Positions 50,901 to 60,535 of a DNA stretch of 64,000 bases are shown here, one piece after another. Under the pieces are notes generated by a model. That model saw nothing but the letters and a program-made list of their open reading frames with translations. It was not told where the DNA came from and made no database searches. The stretch comes from an uncultured Lachnospiraceae bacterium (lineage in GTDB: Bacteria > Bacillota > Clostridia > Lachnospirales > Lachnospiraceae). Positions within the stretch are counted from its first letter, which is position 1, and each line of letters starts with the position of its first letter. Location: NCBI GenBank assembly GCA_902780385.1, contig CACZFF010000005.1:1-64000 (forward strand), read 5' to 3'. The position numbers and the translations under genes were made by a program.

Positions 50901-51141
50901 GGGGGCCGATCAAATGTCAGTATGTCCTGACGAGCTAACTCGCCCATCCGCACAGCCGCTTGATCGGACTTTTACAGTAACTGCCATGACAGCGTGACTG
51001 CCTCCACCAGGGGAGTAAAAGTCGATTGCTCCGCATGGCAAGGCCATGCTCCCGCAATCGCCCCCATGTATTCGACAATCGCTCCGCTTGCTTCGCTGCG
51101 CGTAGCTTTTTGTCTCATACATGGGGGTCCGATCAAATGTC
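50901..51141. repeat. Structured element flanked by 18-bp direct repeats
   Basis: GGGGGCCGATCAAATGTC (50901-50918) recurs as GGGGGTCCGATCAAATGTC (51123-51141). Between them are nested stems: CCCCCATGTAT (51061-51071) with ATACATGGGGG (51117-51127); CGATTGC/GCAATCG enclosing GCATGGC-AAG-GCCATGC (about 51024-51060); and ACTTTTAC/GTAAAAGT (about 50968-51024). About 240 bp in all. Confidence 0.75.
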
Positions 51142-51196
51142 TGCACGTACAGTAAATCTCTACAACTATAACATAAGTCAGAAAAAAATCCACAGT

Positions 51197-51231
51197 AAAA
51201 TGCGGCAGGACATTCACGATGCCCTGCCGCA
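51197..51231 (-). terminator. Terminator of glgA
   Basis: TGCGGCAGG (51201-51209) pairs with CCTGCCGCA (51223-51231); the minus transcript continues TTTTACTG and then TTTTTTT. Confidence 0.75.
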
Positions 51232-51352
51232 GTGTAGATTCAATTTAGATCTGAATGTCTTGAGCGCCGGTCTGCCGGCCTCTGGTTCAGGCCTGTGCCG
51301 ACAGGTCTCATCCAGGCTCATCCGGTCTCAGGCATCTGGTGAAAAAATATGA

Positions 51353-52801
51353 TCAGCCGATGAGCCAGTCATACATCTCCTGATACTTGGCCGCGGACTG
51401 TTTCCAGGAGAAGTCCGCACGCATTGCACGCTCGACCATCTTGTTCCACTCGAGGCGCTTGTCATAGTAGACCTGCTCTGCATAGCGGATGGAATGCATC
51501 ATCTCATGCGCATTGTAGTTGGCAAATGTAAAGCCTGTGCCGGTTCCTTCGAACTCATTGTAAGGCTCGACAGTATCCTTCAGACCGCCGGTCTCGCGGA
51601 CGATCGGAAGTGTGCCGTAACGCAGGGAAATCAGCTGGCTGAGTCCGCAGGGCTCAAACAGAGAAGGCATGAGGAAAGCATCGGAGGAAGCATAGATCTT
51701 GTGGGACAGCTCATCCGAATAGTAGATATTCGCAGAGATCTTGTCATTGTACTTCCAGTCGAAGTAACGGAACATATTCTCATAGCGCTCTTCGCCGGTG
51801 CCCAGAACGACCATCTGGATCGCGTCAAGAGAAAGGATTTCCTCAAGCACATAGGCGATCAGATCGAAGCCCTTCTGATCTGTCAGACGGGAGACAATAC
51901 CGATCATGAAGCACTTCTCGTCGACCTTGAGTCCCAGTTCCTTCTGCAGTGCAAGTTTATTCTTGACTTTCATCTTGCGGAAGTTGTCAACCGTGTAAGG
52001 CTGCGGGATCTTCTTGTCATTGTCCGGTGAGAAATCGGTGTAGTCGATACCATTGATGATACCGCGAAGGTCGTTGCTCCTGGCGTTCATCAGTCCGTCG
52101 AGGCCTTCGCCGTAGAACTGCGTCTTGATCTCCTCGGCATAAGTCGGGGAAACTGTCGTGATGGCATCCGCGTAAACCAGACCGCCCTTGAGCAGGTTGG
52201 CGTCCTTGTATGCCTCAAGCTTATCCGGTGTGAAATAGTATCCGGAAAGACCCGTGATATCCTCAACATCACGCACATTCCACTTGCCCTGGAACTTCAG
52301 GTTGTGGATGGTCATTACAGACTTGATGCCCTGGAAAAACTCGTTGCCTGCAAAACGCTCTTTCAGATAAACAGGAACGAGACCGGTCTGCCAGTCATGG
52401 CAGTGGATCAGGTCGGGGCGGAAATCAACGGTGGGAAGTGCGGACAGCACTGCCTTGGAGAAGAAGGCGAAACGTGTGATCTCAAACAGCGGATCATCCG
52501 TATAGGGCTTGTCGCTGGTGAAAAATCCCTCGTTGTCGATGAAGTAGAATTTAATGCCTTCCACCTCTGCCTGCAGTACGCCGACATATTCACTCTTCCA
52601 GTGGAAGTCCATGTAGAAGTGTGTGACATACTCCATCTTGTCTTTCATCTCCTGCTTCATGCAGGAATATTTGGGCATGATCACCCTGACATCATAATAT
52701 TCTTTGTCAAGTTCCTTGGGAAGTGAGCCGACAACGTCTGCCAGTCCTCCGGTCTTGATAAAAGGAACGCCCTCAGATGCCACAAAAAGAATCTTCTTCA
52801 T
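51353..52801 (-). CDS. glgA: Glycogen synthase
   Basis: GT5-family ADP-glucose:glucan transferase. KKILFVASEGVPFIKTGGLADVVGSLPKEL carries the KTGGL substrate-binding motif; HCHDWQTGLVPVYLK, TIHNLKFQG, YADAITTVSPTYAEEI, GIVSRLTDQKG and SLFEPCGLSQLISLRYGTLPIVRETGGLKDTV are all present. 482 aa is normal. The start is ATG 52801 (AGGGGGT 8 bases upstream); a TTG two codons earlier is in frame. TATAAT at 52895-52900 (minus) with TGCGCA 18 bases before it is a likely promoter. Stands alone rather than in a glgBCAP operon. Confidence 0.96.
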   Translation of the reverse strand: MKKILFVASEGVPFIKTGGLADVVGSLPKELDKEYYDVRVIMPKYSCMKQEMKDKMEYVTHFYMDFHWKSEYVGVLQAEVEGIKFYFIDNEGFFTSDKPYTDDPLFEITRFAFFSKAVLSALPTVDFRPDLIHCHDWQTGLVPVYLKERFAGNEFFQGIKSVMTIHNLKFQGKWNVRDVEDITGLSGYYFTPDKLEAYKDANLLKGGLVYADAITTVSPTYAEEIKTQFYGEGLDGLMNARSNDLRGIINGIDYTDFSPDNDKKIPQPYTVDNFRKMKVKNKLALQKELGLKVDEKCFMIGIVSRLTDQKGFDLIAYVLEEILSLDAIQMVVLGTGEERYENMFRYFDWKYNDKISANIYYSDELSHKIYASSDAFLMPSLFEPCGLSQLISLRYGTLPIVRETGGLKDTVEPYNEFEGTGTGFTFANYNAHEMMHSIRYAEQVYYDKRLEWNKMVERAMRADFSWKQSAAKYQEMYDWLIG

Positions 52802-52894
52802 ATTCAATGACCCCCTGTTGCTGGAATGAGAATTGGGTGGATAAACACAGTTTAACGATATGTCACTGTTGCCGCCATGGCAACATCTTTATTC

Positions 52895-52924
52895 ATTATA
52901 ACCTATTTACAGCTGTTTTGCGCA
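52895..52924 (-). promoter_or_regulatory. Probable glgA promoter
   Basis: TATAAT on the minus strand (52895-52900) with a weak -35, TGCGCA (52919-52924), 18 bases upstream. Confidence 0.5.
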
Positions 52925-52995
52925 TTGTTTTTGTAAAAATTGCAAAAAATTTCCCGCTGCTATATTCTCCGTGGGACTGCAGCCCTTCAATCGGG

Positions 52996-55917
52996 TCACC
53001 ACAGCGTTATGAAAGCATCCTCCACAGCTGTCCAGCTGCCCTTTCCTTCGGCATAATCCCGGATGCCCTTCCGGATATTATTGATCCACTTTTCGTAACT
53101 GCCATATTTATAGTACTGACTGATCGCCTCGTATCCCTCTTCCTCCTCCTGGCTAAGGATCTGAAGAAATGGATTGTCAGGTACTTCCGCTTTCCGATAA
53201 GGAATCTGGAAATCCATGTCCTCCGTCATGATGCGGATCCCCTCTTCAGAGGTCACCATCCAGTACAAAAACTGCAGTGTAGCCTCAATGTCATCCGCAG
53301 ACGCAGATTTATTGACGCACCAGTAATAGGAGCATGTCTTGTTCAGGCCCTGATTTTCCTCCCCGGGCATGCCCATATAGAGAGGAATCACCGTCGCCTG
53401 ATCACCCATCACTGCCTGAAGCTTCCCATAATCCCAGGAACCATCCTGGTGAAAAACAGCCTTTTCCGCAAGGAATTCCTTCTGGGCGTCTTCAAGGCTC
53501 TTTGACGATGCCTGACTGCGGGATACTGTCGCATTGTCCAGATACAGATCGACATAATCCCTGAAGCAGTCCATATAGGTGCCCTTCAGTTTCAGTCCGA
53601 TATTAAAATCATTGTCTTTCAGCTCATAGTACAAAGGGACGACCGGTGCGTGCTCAGCCAGACGATAATCGCCGGAGACGCCGACTCCTACAGAAGGAGA
53701 CGTGAACGCCGAAAAGCCCAGCTGATCCTTCCGCCGGGTGATATCCCGGGCCACACGCTTCAGATCTGAAAAGGACTGTATATCAGAAATTTCGTATCCC
53801 GCCCTGTTTAAGAGCCTGGTGTTCACACACAGTCCATATGCTTCGACAATACAGGCAAGTCCGTACACCTTTCCGTTCTGACCCTTCAGTGTATACGAAT
53901 CGTCGGTCAGTTCTTTGGCCGCAGCACAATCGGTCAGTTCCAGACACTCAGAACCGTATTTTTCAAAATCATTGACTCCGCCCAGCATGAACAGTGTGGG
54001 TGCATCACTGCCCCCGGGGATTTTTTCCTTCAGTGTATTGGAATATTTCCCCGCCGACGGCGATTCCACTTCAACCTTTATCCCGCTCTCTTCCTCAAAT
54101 CTCCTGGCCATACGCTGAAATTCAGCGTCCTGATCCCTCTTCTTATTCAGGATCCGCACTCTTCCGTCTGTATTGTAATCAATGACAGCGTATTCTTCAC
54201 CGGCTTCTGTTTCGCCTTCATCACCGGTTTCGGCTTCCTCTTCCGTGCCGCTTTCTTCATCATGATCGAAAAAAGAATCCTGATTCTCCACACTGTTATT
54301 AATCTGAACAGTCTCATCCTCAGCTGCATCGCCCAAAGTGTCTGTTTCCCCGCCTGTGCCGCCGGATTCTTCACTCTCCATGGAAGGGCCCAGGTCTTCT
54401 TCGACGGATCCGGGAGATTCTTCCGTCTCCTGGCTCTGGGAATCCGGAGCAGCCACAGCCTCCGATTCAGAAAGACCGCTGTCACTGCCTCCTCCATTCT
54501 CCCCTCCTCCTTTTGCCATACGAGGAATCAAGGCTGCAGAGAGAATAATTACCAGCAGTGCAAGGACTCCAGCCAGAGCAAGTACAAGTTTTTTAGAGGA
54601 TTGATTGTTAGCGCCTGATCCTGTATTCCTTCTGTTTAGATGGCTGCCCGGAGGATTTCCGGGATAGCTGCCGGAAGGATTGCCCGGATAATTGCCCGGA
54701 GGATTTCCGGGAGGATTTCCTTGATAAATCCCCGCTTGATTTACAGAAGATTTCCCCTGATAAATCCCCGCCTGGCTGCCCGGATTTGCGGCTCCGGGAA
54801 CCACATTGCGGTCGTAAACAGTTCCGCCCGGGCTTCTCTGAGCCTGATTTACATAAGGCGCATTTTGCCCCCTATGTACTTGCGTCGGTCCATAATGACC
54901 CGCATCTGCCCCGGGATCAACGACTGTTTCCTCCCCTTTTGATACATTTAGCAGAACGGTCTCCTGTCCTGACACTTGATCCCGCCTTATATTGTTGGCC
55001 CTTGTTGAAAACAGATGCATCCTTGTGGCTATTCTCTGCAGAGCTTCGTGAAACTCTGCCGCTGACTGATATCTCTTGTCAGGATCTCCGGAAAGAGCCA
55101 CTGCAAGAACACCGCACAGCTCCGGGCTGCCGTTCACGGGCGGCGGCAGTGTCTCACCCGCCATCCTGCGCTTCTGGGCAGCTTCGCGTTCATCGGGTGT
55201 GAATGTTGAAGACGACAGAAACGGCTCTCTCCCGCCGTTGAGAATTCTGTACAACACCAGGGCCAGTGAATAAATATCGGACCTGGCATCCGTATCCTTC
55301 ATGGCAAAAGTCTCCGGTGCCATATACGGTATGCTTCCCTTAAAGGAAAGGACACTCTCATTTCCCGGCATGGGCCTGGAGATTCCGAAATCTCCCAGCT
55401 TATAATAGCCGCGCTTATTGACAAATATGTTCTGCGGTTTGATATCCCTGTGAATGATCCCTGCGCCGTGGCAGATCACAAGCGCCTGAGAGATATCGAG
55501 TCCGATCTGCACCACATCTTCTTCCGAGAGAGGATGGGAGGCCATGTAATCCGGCAGCGCGGTCAGAAGTTCCATACGGATCAGAATATCCCATCCGACC
55601 GAATCCTCATGCTTATTGATCAGATAATCCTCATAAGATACGATATTTGAATAGCCGACAAACTGCTGCATGAGTCTGATCTCACCGCGGACATTTTCCA
55701 CATATTGGCGGAGATACCCTTCTGTATCCTCTTCTCCCAGTCCATCCCTTCTCAGCTGTTCCAGCTCATAGGGATTCTGCGGTACACGGATCATTTTCAG
55801 AGCGGCACGTTCCACATACGGCCCGTTCTGTCTGTGGATCTCATAGACTTCGCCAAAGCTTCCGCGTCCTATCACATGCGCGATCTTCCAATCCGGCCAT
55901 AATCTAATATCAGACAT
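52996..55917 (-). CDS. Receptor-like Ser/Thr kinase with extracellular solute-binding domain
   Basis: 973 aa. Cytoplasmic Hanks-type kinase (1-295): P-loop GRGSFGEV (17-24), Lys41, helix-C Glu79, catalytic HRDIKPQN (156-163), DFG (176-178), APE (200-202). Next a polar juxtamembrane stretch with Pro/Gly/Asn repeats (YPGNPPGN, about 380-425), one membrane helix (443-465), and an acidic linker (470-575). The outer part (577-973) resembles a family 1 solute-binding protein: FQRMARRFEEESGIKVEVESP, GGSDAPTLFMLGGVND, VEAYGLCVNTRLLNRAGYEI, FHQDGSWDYGKL, ATLQFLYWMVTSEEGI. Usual bacterial receptor kinases carry PASTA or propeller domains instead. AGGGG and AAGGG precede the ATG. The ligand may be a sugar or glycan fragment (inference). 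Confidence 0.92.
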   Translation of the reverse strand: MSDIRLWPDWKIAHVIGRGSFGEVYEIHRQNGPYVERAALKMIRVPQNPYELEQLRRDGLGEEDTEGYLRQYVENVRGEIRLMQQFVGYSNIVSYEDYLINKHEDSVGWDILIRMELLTALPDYMASHPLSEEDVVQIGLDISQALVICHGAGIIHRDIKPQNIFVNKRGYYKLGDFGISRPMPGNESVLSFKGSIPYMAPETFAMKDTDARSDIYSLALVLYRILNGGREPFLSSSTFTPDEREAAQKRRMAGETLPPPVNGSPELCGVLAVALSGDPDKRYQSAAEFHEALQRIATRMHLFSTRANNIRRDQVSGQETVLLNVSKGEETVVDPGADAGHYGPTQVHRGQNAPYVNQAQRSPGGTVYDRNVVPGAANPGSQAGIYQGKSSVNQAGIYQGNPPGNPPGNYPGNPSGSYPGNPPGSHLNRRNTGSGANNQSSKKLVLALAGVLALLVIILSAALIPRMAKGGGENGGGSDSGLSESEAVAAPDSQSQETEESPGSVEEDLGPSMESEESGGTGGETDTLGDAAEDETVQINNSVENQDSFFDHDEESGTEEEAETGDEGETEAGEEYAVIDYNTDGRVRILNKKRDQDAEFQRMARRFEEESGIKVEVESPSAGKYSNTLKEKIPGGSDAPTLFMLGGVNDFEKYGSECLELTDCAAAKELTDDSYTLKGQNGKVYGLACIVEAYGLCVNTRLLNRAGYEISDIQSFSDLKRVARDITRRKDQLGFSAFTSPSVGVGVSGDYRLAEHAPVVPLYYELKDNDFNIGLKLKGTYMDCFRDYVDLYLDNATVSRSQASSKSLEDAQKEFLAEKAVFHQDGSWDYGKLQAVMGDQATVIPLYMGMPGEENQGLNKTCSYYWCVNKSASADDIEATLQFLYWMVTSEEGIRIMTEDMDFQIPYRKAEVPDNPFLQILSQEEEEGYEAISQYYKYGSYEKWINNIRKGIRDYAEGKGSWTAVEDAFITLW

Positions 55918-55961
55918 TTTCCCTTACCCCTAATCGTAATCTGAATTTCCGTAACAAGTAA

Positions 55962-56504
55962 TCAGGTAGAATCAGGTATTGCACGCAAATATTTATTCAT
56001 GGCTGCATCCTGAATGCCCAGAATAGCCTGCACCCCGGAAGGATCTCCTCCCCGCCTGAGCAGAGAAACCGCCAGCGATGTGCGCAGATCTTCCGGAGAT
56101 ACCCAGTCTCCGGCTCCTGATGCCTGTGCGTATTTTTTGACGATTTTCCATACAGCCTGCCTGGTAAGTTTTTTCCCTCCTCTTCCGGGAAACAGCAGAG
56201 CTGACGGTCCGTCCACCTGACTCCGCACATCATAAATATAACACAAAAGGCTCTCCCTTGTGCGTTTTCCGAAAGGAATCATCCGGTTCGGCTGCCCCGA
56301 AAGGAGGATACAGGAAATCTGAAGGTCCACATTTTCCAGACGAAGCTCTGCCAGCTCCTGAACCTTGAGACCAGCTCCGCCCAGGAGCTCCAGGACCGCC
56401 CTGTCGCGCAGCCCCGCCCGCGTATTTGTATCCGGACATTCAAGGATCCGGACCAGTTCCTCCTCTGTCAATATTCTCGGCGGCGTGCCCCGGATCTCAT
56501 CCAT
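55962..56504 (-). CDS. Degenerate tyrosine recombinase-like protein
   Basis: 180 aa matching only the catalytic domain of XerC/D-type recombinases; the N-terminal core-binding domain is absent. LTEEELVRILECPDTNTRAGLRDRAVLELLGGAGLKVQELAELRLENVDL aligns with the Arg-I region but has Lys47 where Arg is expected. EDLRTSLAVSLLRRGGDPSGVQAILGIQDAAMNKYL keeps Arg141 and Tyr172, but His-II is Glu138 and the GH motif is GI (Ile164). Recombination activity is therefore doubtful; it could be a DNA-binding relic or a repurposed protein. It lies between rny and the kinase gene on the same strand. Confidence 0.8.
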   Translation of the reverse strand: MDEIRGTPPRILTEEELVRILECPDTNTRAGLRDRAVLELLGGAGLKVQELAELRLENVDLQISCILLSGQPNRMIPFGKRTRESLLCYIYDVRSQVDGPSALLFPGRGGKKLTRQAVWKIVKKYAQASGAGDWVSPEDLRTSLAVSLLRRGGDPSGVQAILGIQDAAMNKYLRAIPDST

Positions 56505-56692
56505 AAATCATTCCTTCCCGCAAAACGGACTCTCAAAAAAAGATTCTTGTATAACAGGCTGATGAACAACCGGTTCCAGCCTGCATAAAAGTCCTTGTAA
56601 AATGGAAAAGTGCTGCGGATCCCTTACGGCTTTCCGCAGCACTATACATTTCATATTCTCAAAAGCTGAATAAATAATGATATTGTATGGTA

Positions 56693-58249
56693 TTATTTCG
56701 CATAATCCGTAACTCTGGACTCACGGATTACATTGACTTTGATCTGACCCGGATATTCCATTTCTGCTTCAATCTTCTTGGAAATATCTCTTGCCAGAAT
56801 TACCATATCAGCATCAGTGATCTGTTCAGGAACTACCATCACGCGAACTTCTCTGCCTGCCTGAATGGCATAAGAATTACTGACCCCTTTAAAACTGTTG
56901 GTGATTTCTTCTAACTGTTTCAGCCTCGTCGTATACGCCTCAAGAGTTTCCCTTCTGGCGCCGGGACGGGCTGCGGAAATTGTGTCTGCTGCCTGAACGA
57001 TACATGCAATCAGGCTGGCTGGCTCAACATCTCCGTGGTGCGCTTCCACGGAATTGATAACTGTCTGTGATTCTTTATATTTTCTGCAGAGCTCGGCGCC
57101 AAGCTGTACATGAGAACCTTCCATCTCATGATCGACTGCTTTGCCGATATCATGCAGAAGACCGGCGCGTTTTGCAAGGCGGACATCAAGTCCGAGCTCG
57201 CTGGCCAGAAGACCGGATAACTGCGCGACTTCGATAGAATGCTTGAGTGCGTTCTGTCCATAGCTTGTACGGAAACGCATCTTGCCCAGGAGACGGACAA
57301 GTTCGGGATGAATACCGTGTACACCGACTTCCAGTGTGGCGGCTTCTCCTTCTTCCTTGATCCTGGCTTCTACCTCACGCTGCGCCTTACCGACCATCTC
57401 CTCGATCCTGGCAGGATGAATTCTGCCGTCGACGATCAGCTTTTCAAGCGCGACACGTGCAATTTCGCGGCGAATCGGGTCAAATCCCGAAATAACAACC
57501 GCTTCCGGTGTATCATCGATAATCAGATCGACGCCTGTCATCGTCTCAAGAGTACGAATATTGCGTCCTTCACGTCCGATGATCCTGCCCTTCATTTCAT
57601 CACCGGGCAGCTGGACGACAGAAATCGTAGCTTCCGAAACATGATCTGCCGCACAGCGCTGTATGGCATTGACCACATATTCTTTTGCCCGTTTTTCTGC
57701 TTCTTCTTTCGCTTCCGCCTCAATTTCTTTGATCATCCTGGCGGAATCCAGTTTCACTTCATCTTCAACAATTTTTAAAAGGTGTTCTTTTGCCTGTTCG
57801 GAGGTTAGGCCTGAAATTCGCTCGAGTTCCTGTAATCGCTGCTCATTCAGCAATGAAACTTCCTTCTGAAGTTTCTGCAGTTCTTCTTCCTTTGCTGCAA
57901 GATTCTGTTCCCTGCGCTCCAGCTGCTCAACTTTGTTGTCAATCTGCTCTTCCTTCTGCTGAATCCTGCGCTCATTCTTCTGAACTTCGTTGCGCCTGTT
58001 CTGAATCTCCTTCTCGAGTTCGTTCTTGGATTTGAACGTCTCCTCGCGGATTTCCAGCATGGCCTCACGCTTCTTGGATTCTGCTTCGCGAAGGGCTTCG
58101 TCAATGATCGTCCTAGCCCGTGCATCTGCGCTGTCAACCTTGATCTCGTCCTGCTTCCTGTGGTAATCGGAAGTGACGTACCAGGTGGCGGGAACTGCTG
58201 CAGCCAATGTCAGAATCACTGCAATAGCAATAATGATTCCTATCGACAT
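56693..58249 (-). CDS. rny: Ribonuclease Y
   Basis: Membrane-anchored endoribonuclease that starts mRNA decay in Firmicutes. N-terminal membrane helix (about 3-24), long coiled coil (about 30-200, [27 protein letters not shown]), KH domain ([31 protein letters not shown]) and HD domain ([37 protein letters not shown]). 518 aa, normal. GGAGG lies upstream of the ATG. recA-recX-rny order is conserved in Clostridia. Confidence 0.97.
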   Translation of the reverse strand: MSIGIIIAIAVILTLAAAVPATWYVTSDYHRKQDEIKVDSADARARTIIDEALREAESKKREAMLEIREETFKSKNELEKEIQNRRNEVQKNERRIQQKEEQIDNKVEQLERREQNLAAKEEELQKLQKEVSLLNEQRLQELERISGLTSEQAKEHLLKIVEDEVKLDSARMIKEIEAEAKEEAEKRAKEYVVNAIQRCAADHVSEATISVVQLPGDEMKGRIIGREGRNIRTLETMTGVDLIIDDTPEAVVISGFDPIRREIARVALEKLIVDGRIHPARIEEMVGKAQREVEARIKEEGEAATLEVGVHGIHPELVRLLGKMRFRTSYGQNALKHSIEVAQLSGLLASELGLDVRLAKRAGLLHDIGKAVDHEMEGSHVQLGAELCRKYKESQTVINSVEAHHGDVEPASLIACIVQAADTISAARPGARRETLEAYTTRLKQLEEITNSFKGVSNSYAIQAGREVRVMVVPEQITDADMVILARDISKKIEAEMEYPGQIKVNVIRESRVTDYAK

Positions 58250-58437
58250 ACAGGAGTACCTCCATATTCAATTGAACTGTTTGCTTTATTGTATAGAACA
58301 CATACCCCGTTTCCCAGACAACAACGGGACAATTAATGCATCCTAACGAACAAACTCACAACAAGTTAGATTCTAAACTTAATGTGTTCAACTGTCAAGT
58401 CATTCCTAAAAAGCTCGGGGCGGCAGGAAGGGGACGG

Positions 58438-58589
58438 GTTACTGTACACGCCCTATCGAGGGCGTGTACAAGTAACGTTGCGAAAATCGCATTCCAATGC
58501 GCTGTGCGCGCGATTTTCGCCGTTTAACTCGGGTTTGCGAAAAGCGCGCGAAAAACACCTCGCGTTTCAGGTGGGTCTGTACAGTAGCG
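58438..58589 (+). repeat. Structured intergenic repeat, copy D (full length)
   Basis: Begins GTTACTGTACACGCCC, ends GTCTGTACAGTAGC. Stem 1: TGTACACGCCC with GGGCGTGTACA. Stem 2: GCGAAAATCGC (58480-58490) with GCGATTTTCGC (58510-58520), perfect. ATTCCAA in the loop, then CGTTTAACTCGGGTTT, and CACCT-CGCGTTTC-AGGTG. Same scaffold as copies B and C. Confidence 0.88.
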
Positions 58590-58608
58590 GGGACGGTTCT
58601 TTGTCTCC
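58589..58608 (+). repeat. GGGGACGGTTC-type motif, copy 2
   Basis: GGGGACGGTTCTTTGTCTCC directly after structured repeat D and just before the recX stop. Confidence 0.75.
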
Positions 58609-58610
58609 CT

Positions 58611-59282
58611 TTACCAGTCTTCGCCGCCTCCTGTCAGGCGGCGGATCAGATCTGCCGGATACCCTTTTCTATGAAGAAAAGCCATGGTTTTCTGCCTCTC
58701 TTCGTAGGAAGCAGCCCCGGGGTCGAACCCCCTTTTACGCAGAAGACGAAGCACCTGCTCTTTCTGCGCATCATCCACATTTTCCTCTTCTCCCACTGCA
58801 GCAAAAGCCTCCTCGATCACCGGCTCGGAGATTCCCTTTTCCGCCAGATCGCGCATGATCCGCAGCCTGCTGCGGTCCCGCATGTGACTTCTCACAAAAC
58901 TCTGTGCAAAGCGCCTGTCGTCCAGATAGCCTGCATTTCGGAGCTTCTCAACCGCATTATCGACAACAGAGCCTGGATATCCTGCATCGCGAAGCTTCTC
59001 CCGCATGCGCTGCTCGGAATAATCCCTGCTCCCCAGAAGTATTCCGCACCGCTGCATACAGGCCTTGTACAGAGACTGCAGGATTTCCCCGTATGTCTCT
59101 TCTGAAAGATCCTCACCTTCCTCCATGCCCAGACGCAGGGCTTTTGAAGAGGAAAGCACAAAGCTTTCGCCGTCATCCAATAAAACCCGGACACGTCCGC
59201 GTGCCGTATTCCGGCTCTCTCCGCCCCCGTTTTTTCCATGTGCTCTGCTCCTGATGGGCTCGATTGAAACAATTCTGTGCAA
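58611..59282 (-). CDS. recX: Regulatory protein RecX
   Basis: Modulates RecA filaments. 223 aa, rich in helices, with the RecX repeats: LLGSRDYSEQRMREKLRDAGYPGSVVDNAVEKLRNAGYLDDRRFAQSFV and RIMRDLAEKGISEPVIEEAF. Start is TTG 59282 after AAAGGGA; no better ATG exists. The N-terminal 35 residues (RAHGKNGGGESRNTARGR) are a basic extension. It lies downstream of recA, separated by a composite hairpin that probably reduces read-through. Confidence 0.92.
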   Translation of the reverse strand: MHRIVSIEPIRSRAHGKNGGGESRNTARGRVRVLLDDGESFVLSSSKALRLGMEEGEDLSEETYGEILQSLYKACMQRCGILLGSRDYSEQRMREKLRDAGYPGSVVDNAVEKLRNAGYLDDRRFAQSFVRSHMRDRSRLRIMRDLAEKGISEPVIEEAFAAVGEEENVDDAQKEQVLRLLRKRGFDPGAASYEERQKTMAFLHRKGYPADLIRRLTGGGEDW

Positions 59283-59372
59283 AACAAATCCCTTTCATGC
59301 CGGCAAAATGACCGGTCTGTCCTTAAATGTAAGGATCTCTTTTTTATAACAATCGGATTATTGGGAAAAGCA

Positions 59373-59420
59373 AGGCCGGCTCGGTCCTGTACAGCCAGTC
59401 TGTACAGCCCCTGCCGGCCT
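59373..59420 (-). terminator. Composite hairpin between recA and recX
   Basis: Outer arms AGGCCGGC (59373-59380) and GCCGGCCT (59413-59420), inner arms CTGTACAG (59387-59394) and CTGTACAG (59400-59407). On the minus strand it is followed by GCTTTTCCC. Likely terminator or attenuator of recA. Confidence 0.8.
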
Positions 59421-59457
59421 GACAATCTTCGCATTTTCCGCGAATTAAGAATATGGT

Positions 59458-60516
59458 CTACTCCTCTTTACCCTCATCGGGCATCTGCCCGGAAGCAGGT
59501 ATCTTGGCTCCGTCGGGATCCAGATCATAATGCTCGCGCACCTTGAGGTCGATTTCCGCAAGCAGTTCCGGATGATCCAGCAGGAACTGCTTGGAGTTCT
59601 CGCGGCCCTGTCCGACCCTGCTGCCCTCGTAGTTGTACCAGGCTCCGCTCTTGTTGACAATATCGCATGCCGCGGCGAGATCCAGTACATCACCGACATA
59701 GGAAATGCCCTTGCCGTACATGATATCAAACTCCGCTTCCTTGAAGGGAGGCGCAACCTTGTTCTTCACGATCTTGACTCTGGTGCGGTTGCCGATGCTC
59801 TCGCCGCCCTGCTTGAGTGTCTCGATTCTGCGCACATCCATTCTTACGGAAGCATAGAACTTGAGGGCACGTCCGCCGGTAGTCACTTCGGGATTGCCGA
59901 ACATCACGCCCACCTTCTCGCGCAGCTGGTTGATAAAGACTACAGAGCAATTGGACTTGCTGATCACAGCAGTGAGCTTACGCAGTGCCTGTGACATCAG
60001 ACGCGCGTGAAGGCCCACATGGGAATCACCCATATCACCGTCAATCTCTGCTTTGGGCACCAGCGCCGCGACAGAATCGACGACGACGATATCGATGGCG
60101 CCCGAGCGGACCATGGTCTCTGTGATCTCCAGGGCCTGCTCGCCGCTGTCCGGCTGAGAGATATAAAGGTTGTCGATGTCCACGCCGATGTTCTTCGCGT
60201 AGACAGGATCGAGTGCGTGCTCTGCGTCAATGAATCCCGCAATGCCGCCGCGTCTCTGCACCTCCGCGATCATATGCAATGTGACCGTAGTCTTACCGGA
60301 AGACTCCGGCCCGTAAATCTCAATGATCCTGCCTTTGGGGATTCCGCCGATTCCCAGGGCGATATCGAGGCTGAGAGAGCCCGTGGGGATGGTCTCGACA
60401 CTCATCTGCGCGGCGGGATCGCCGAGCTTCATCACGGCACCCTTGCCAAACTGTTTCTCTATCTGCGAGAGCGCTGCATCCAGCGCTTTCTGTCTGTCAT
60501 CCTTTGCAATAGCCAT
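59458..60516 (-). CDS. recA: Recombinase RecA
   Basis: ATP-dependent strand-exchange protein and LexA co-protease. P-loop GPESSGKTT (69-77), [70 protein letters not shown]. 352 aa, normal. The upstream region has a sigma-A promoter with two LexA boxes. AAAGGAG precedes the ATG. Confidence 0.98.
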   Translation of the reverse strand: MAIAKDDRQKALDAALSQIEKQFGKGAVMKLGDPAAQMSVETIPTGSLSLDIALGIGGIPKGRIIEIYGPESSGKTTVTLHMIAEVQRRGGIAGFIDAEHALDPVYAKNIGVDIDNLYISQPDSGEQALEITETMVRSGAIDIVVVDSVAALVPKAEIDGDMGDSHVGLHARLMSQALRKLTAVISKSNCSVVFINQLREKVGVMFGNPEVTTGGRALKFYASVRMDVRRIETLKQGGESIGNRTRVKIVKNKVAPPFKEAEFDIMYGKGISYVGDVLDLAAACDIVNKSGAWYNYEGSRVGQGRENSKQFLLDHPELLAEIDLKVREHYDLDPDGAKIPASGQMPDEGKEE

Positions 60517-60535
60517 TATATTTCTCCTTTATAAT

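Larger units (their letters stand above)
50864..51352. other. Intergenic region between the flippase and glgA
   Basis: No gene I can support; short open frames here fall in palindromes. Holds a structured element bounded by direct repeats (50901-51141) and the glgA terminator (51197-51231). The stretch 51240-51350 shows only GGTCTCATCCAGGCTCATCC-like imperfect repeats. Confidence 0.6.
58250..58610. other. Intergenic region between rny and recX
   Basis: No gene. Contains the rny leader and, next to recX, structured repeat copy D (58438-58589) abutting a GGGGACGGTTC motif (58589-58608). Confidence 0.7.

Noticed and set aside
50910..51217. Small minus-strand frames upstream of the flippase
   Set aside because: They translate nested palindromes of a repeat element and show no protein-like composition.
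55962..56504. Active site-specific recombinase marking an integrated element
   Set aside because: Key catalytic residues are replaced, the N-terminal DNA-binding domain is absent, and flanking genes follow a normal chromosomal order.
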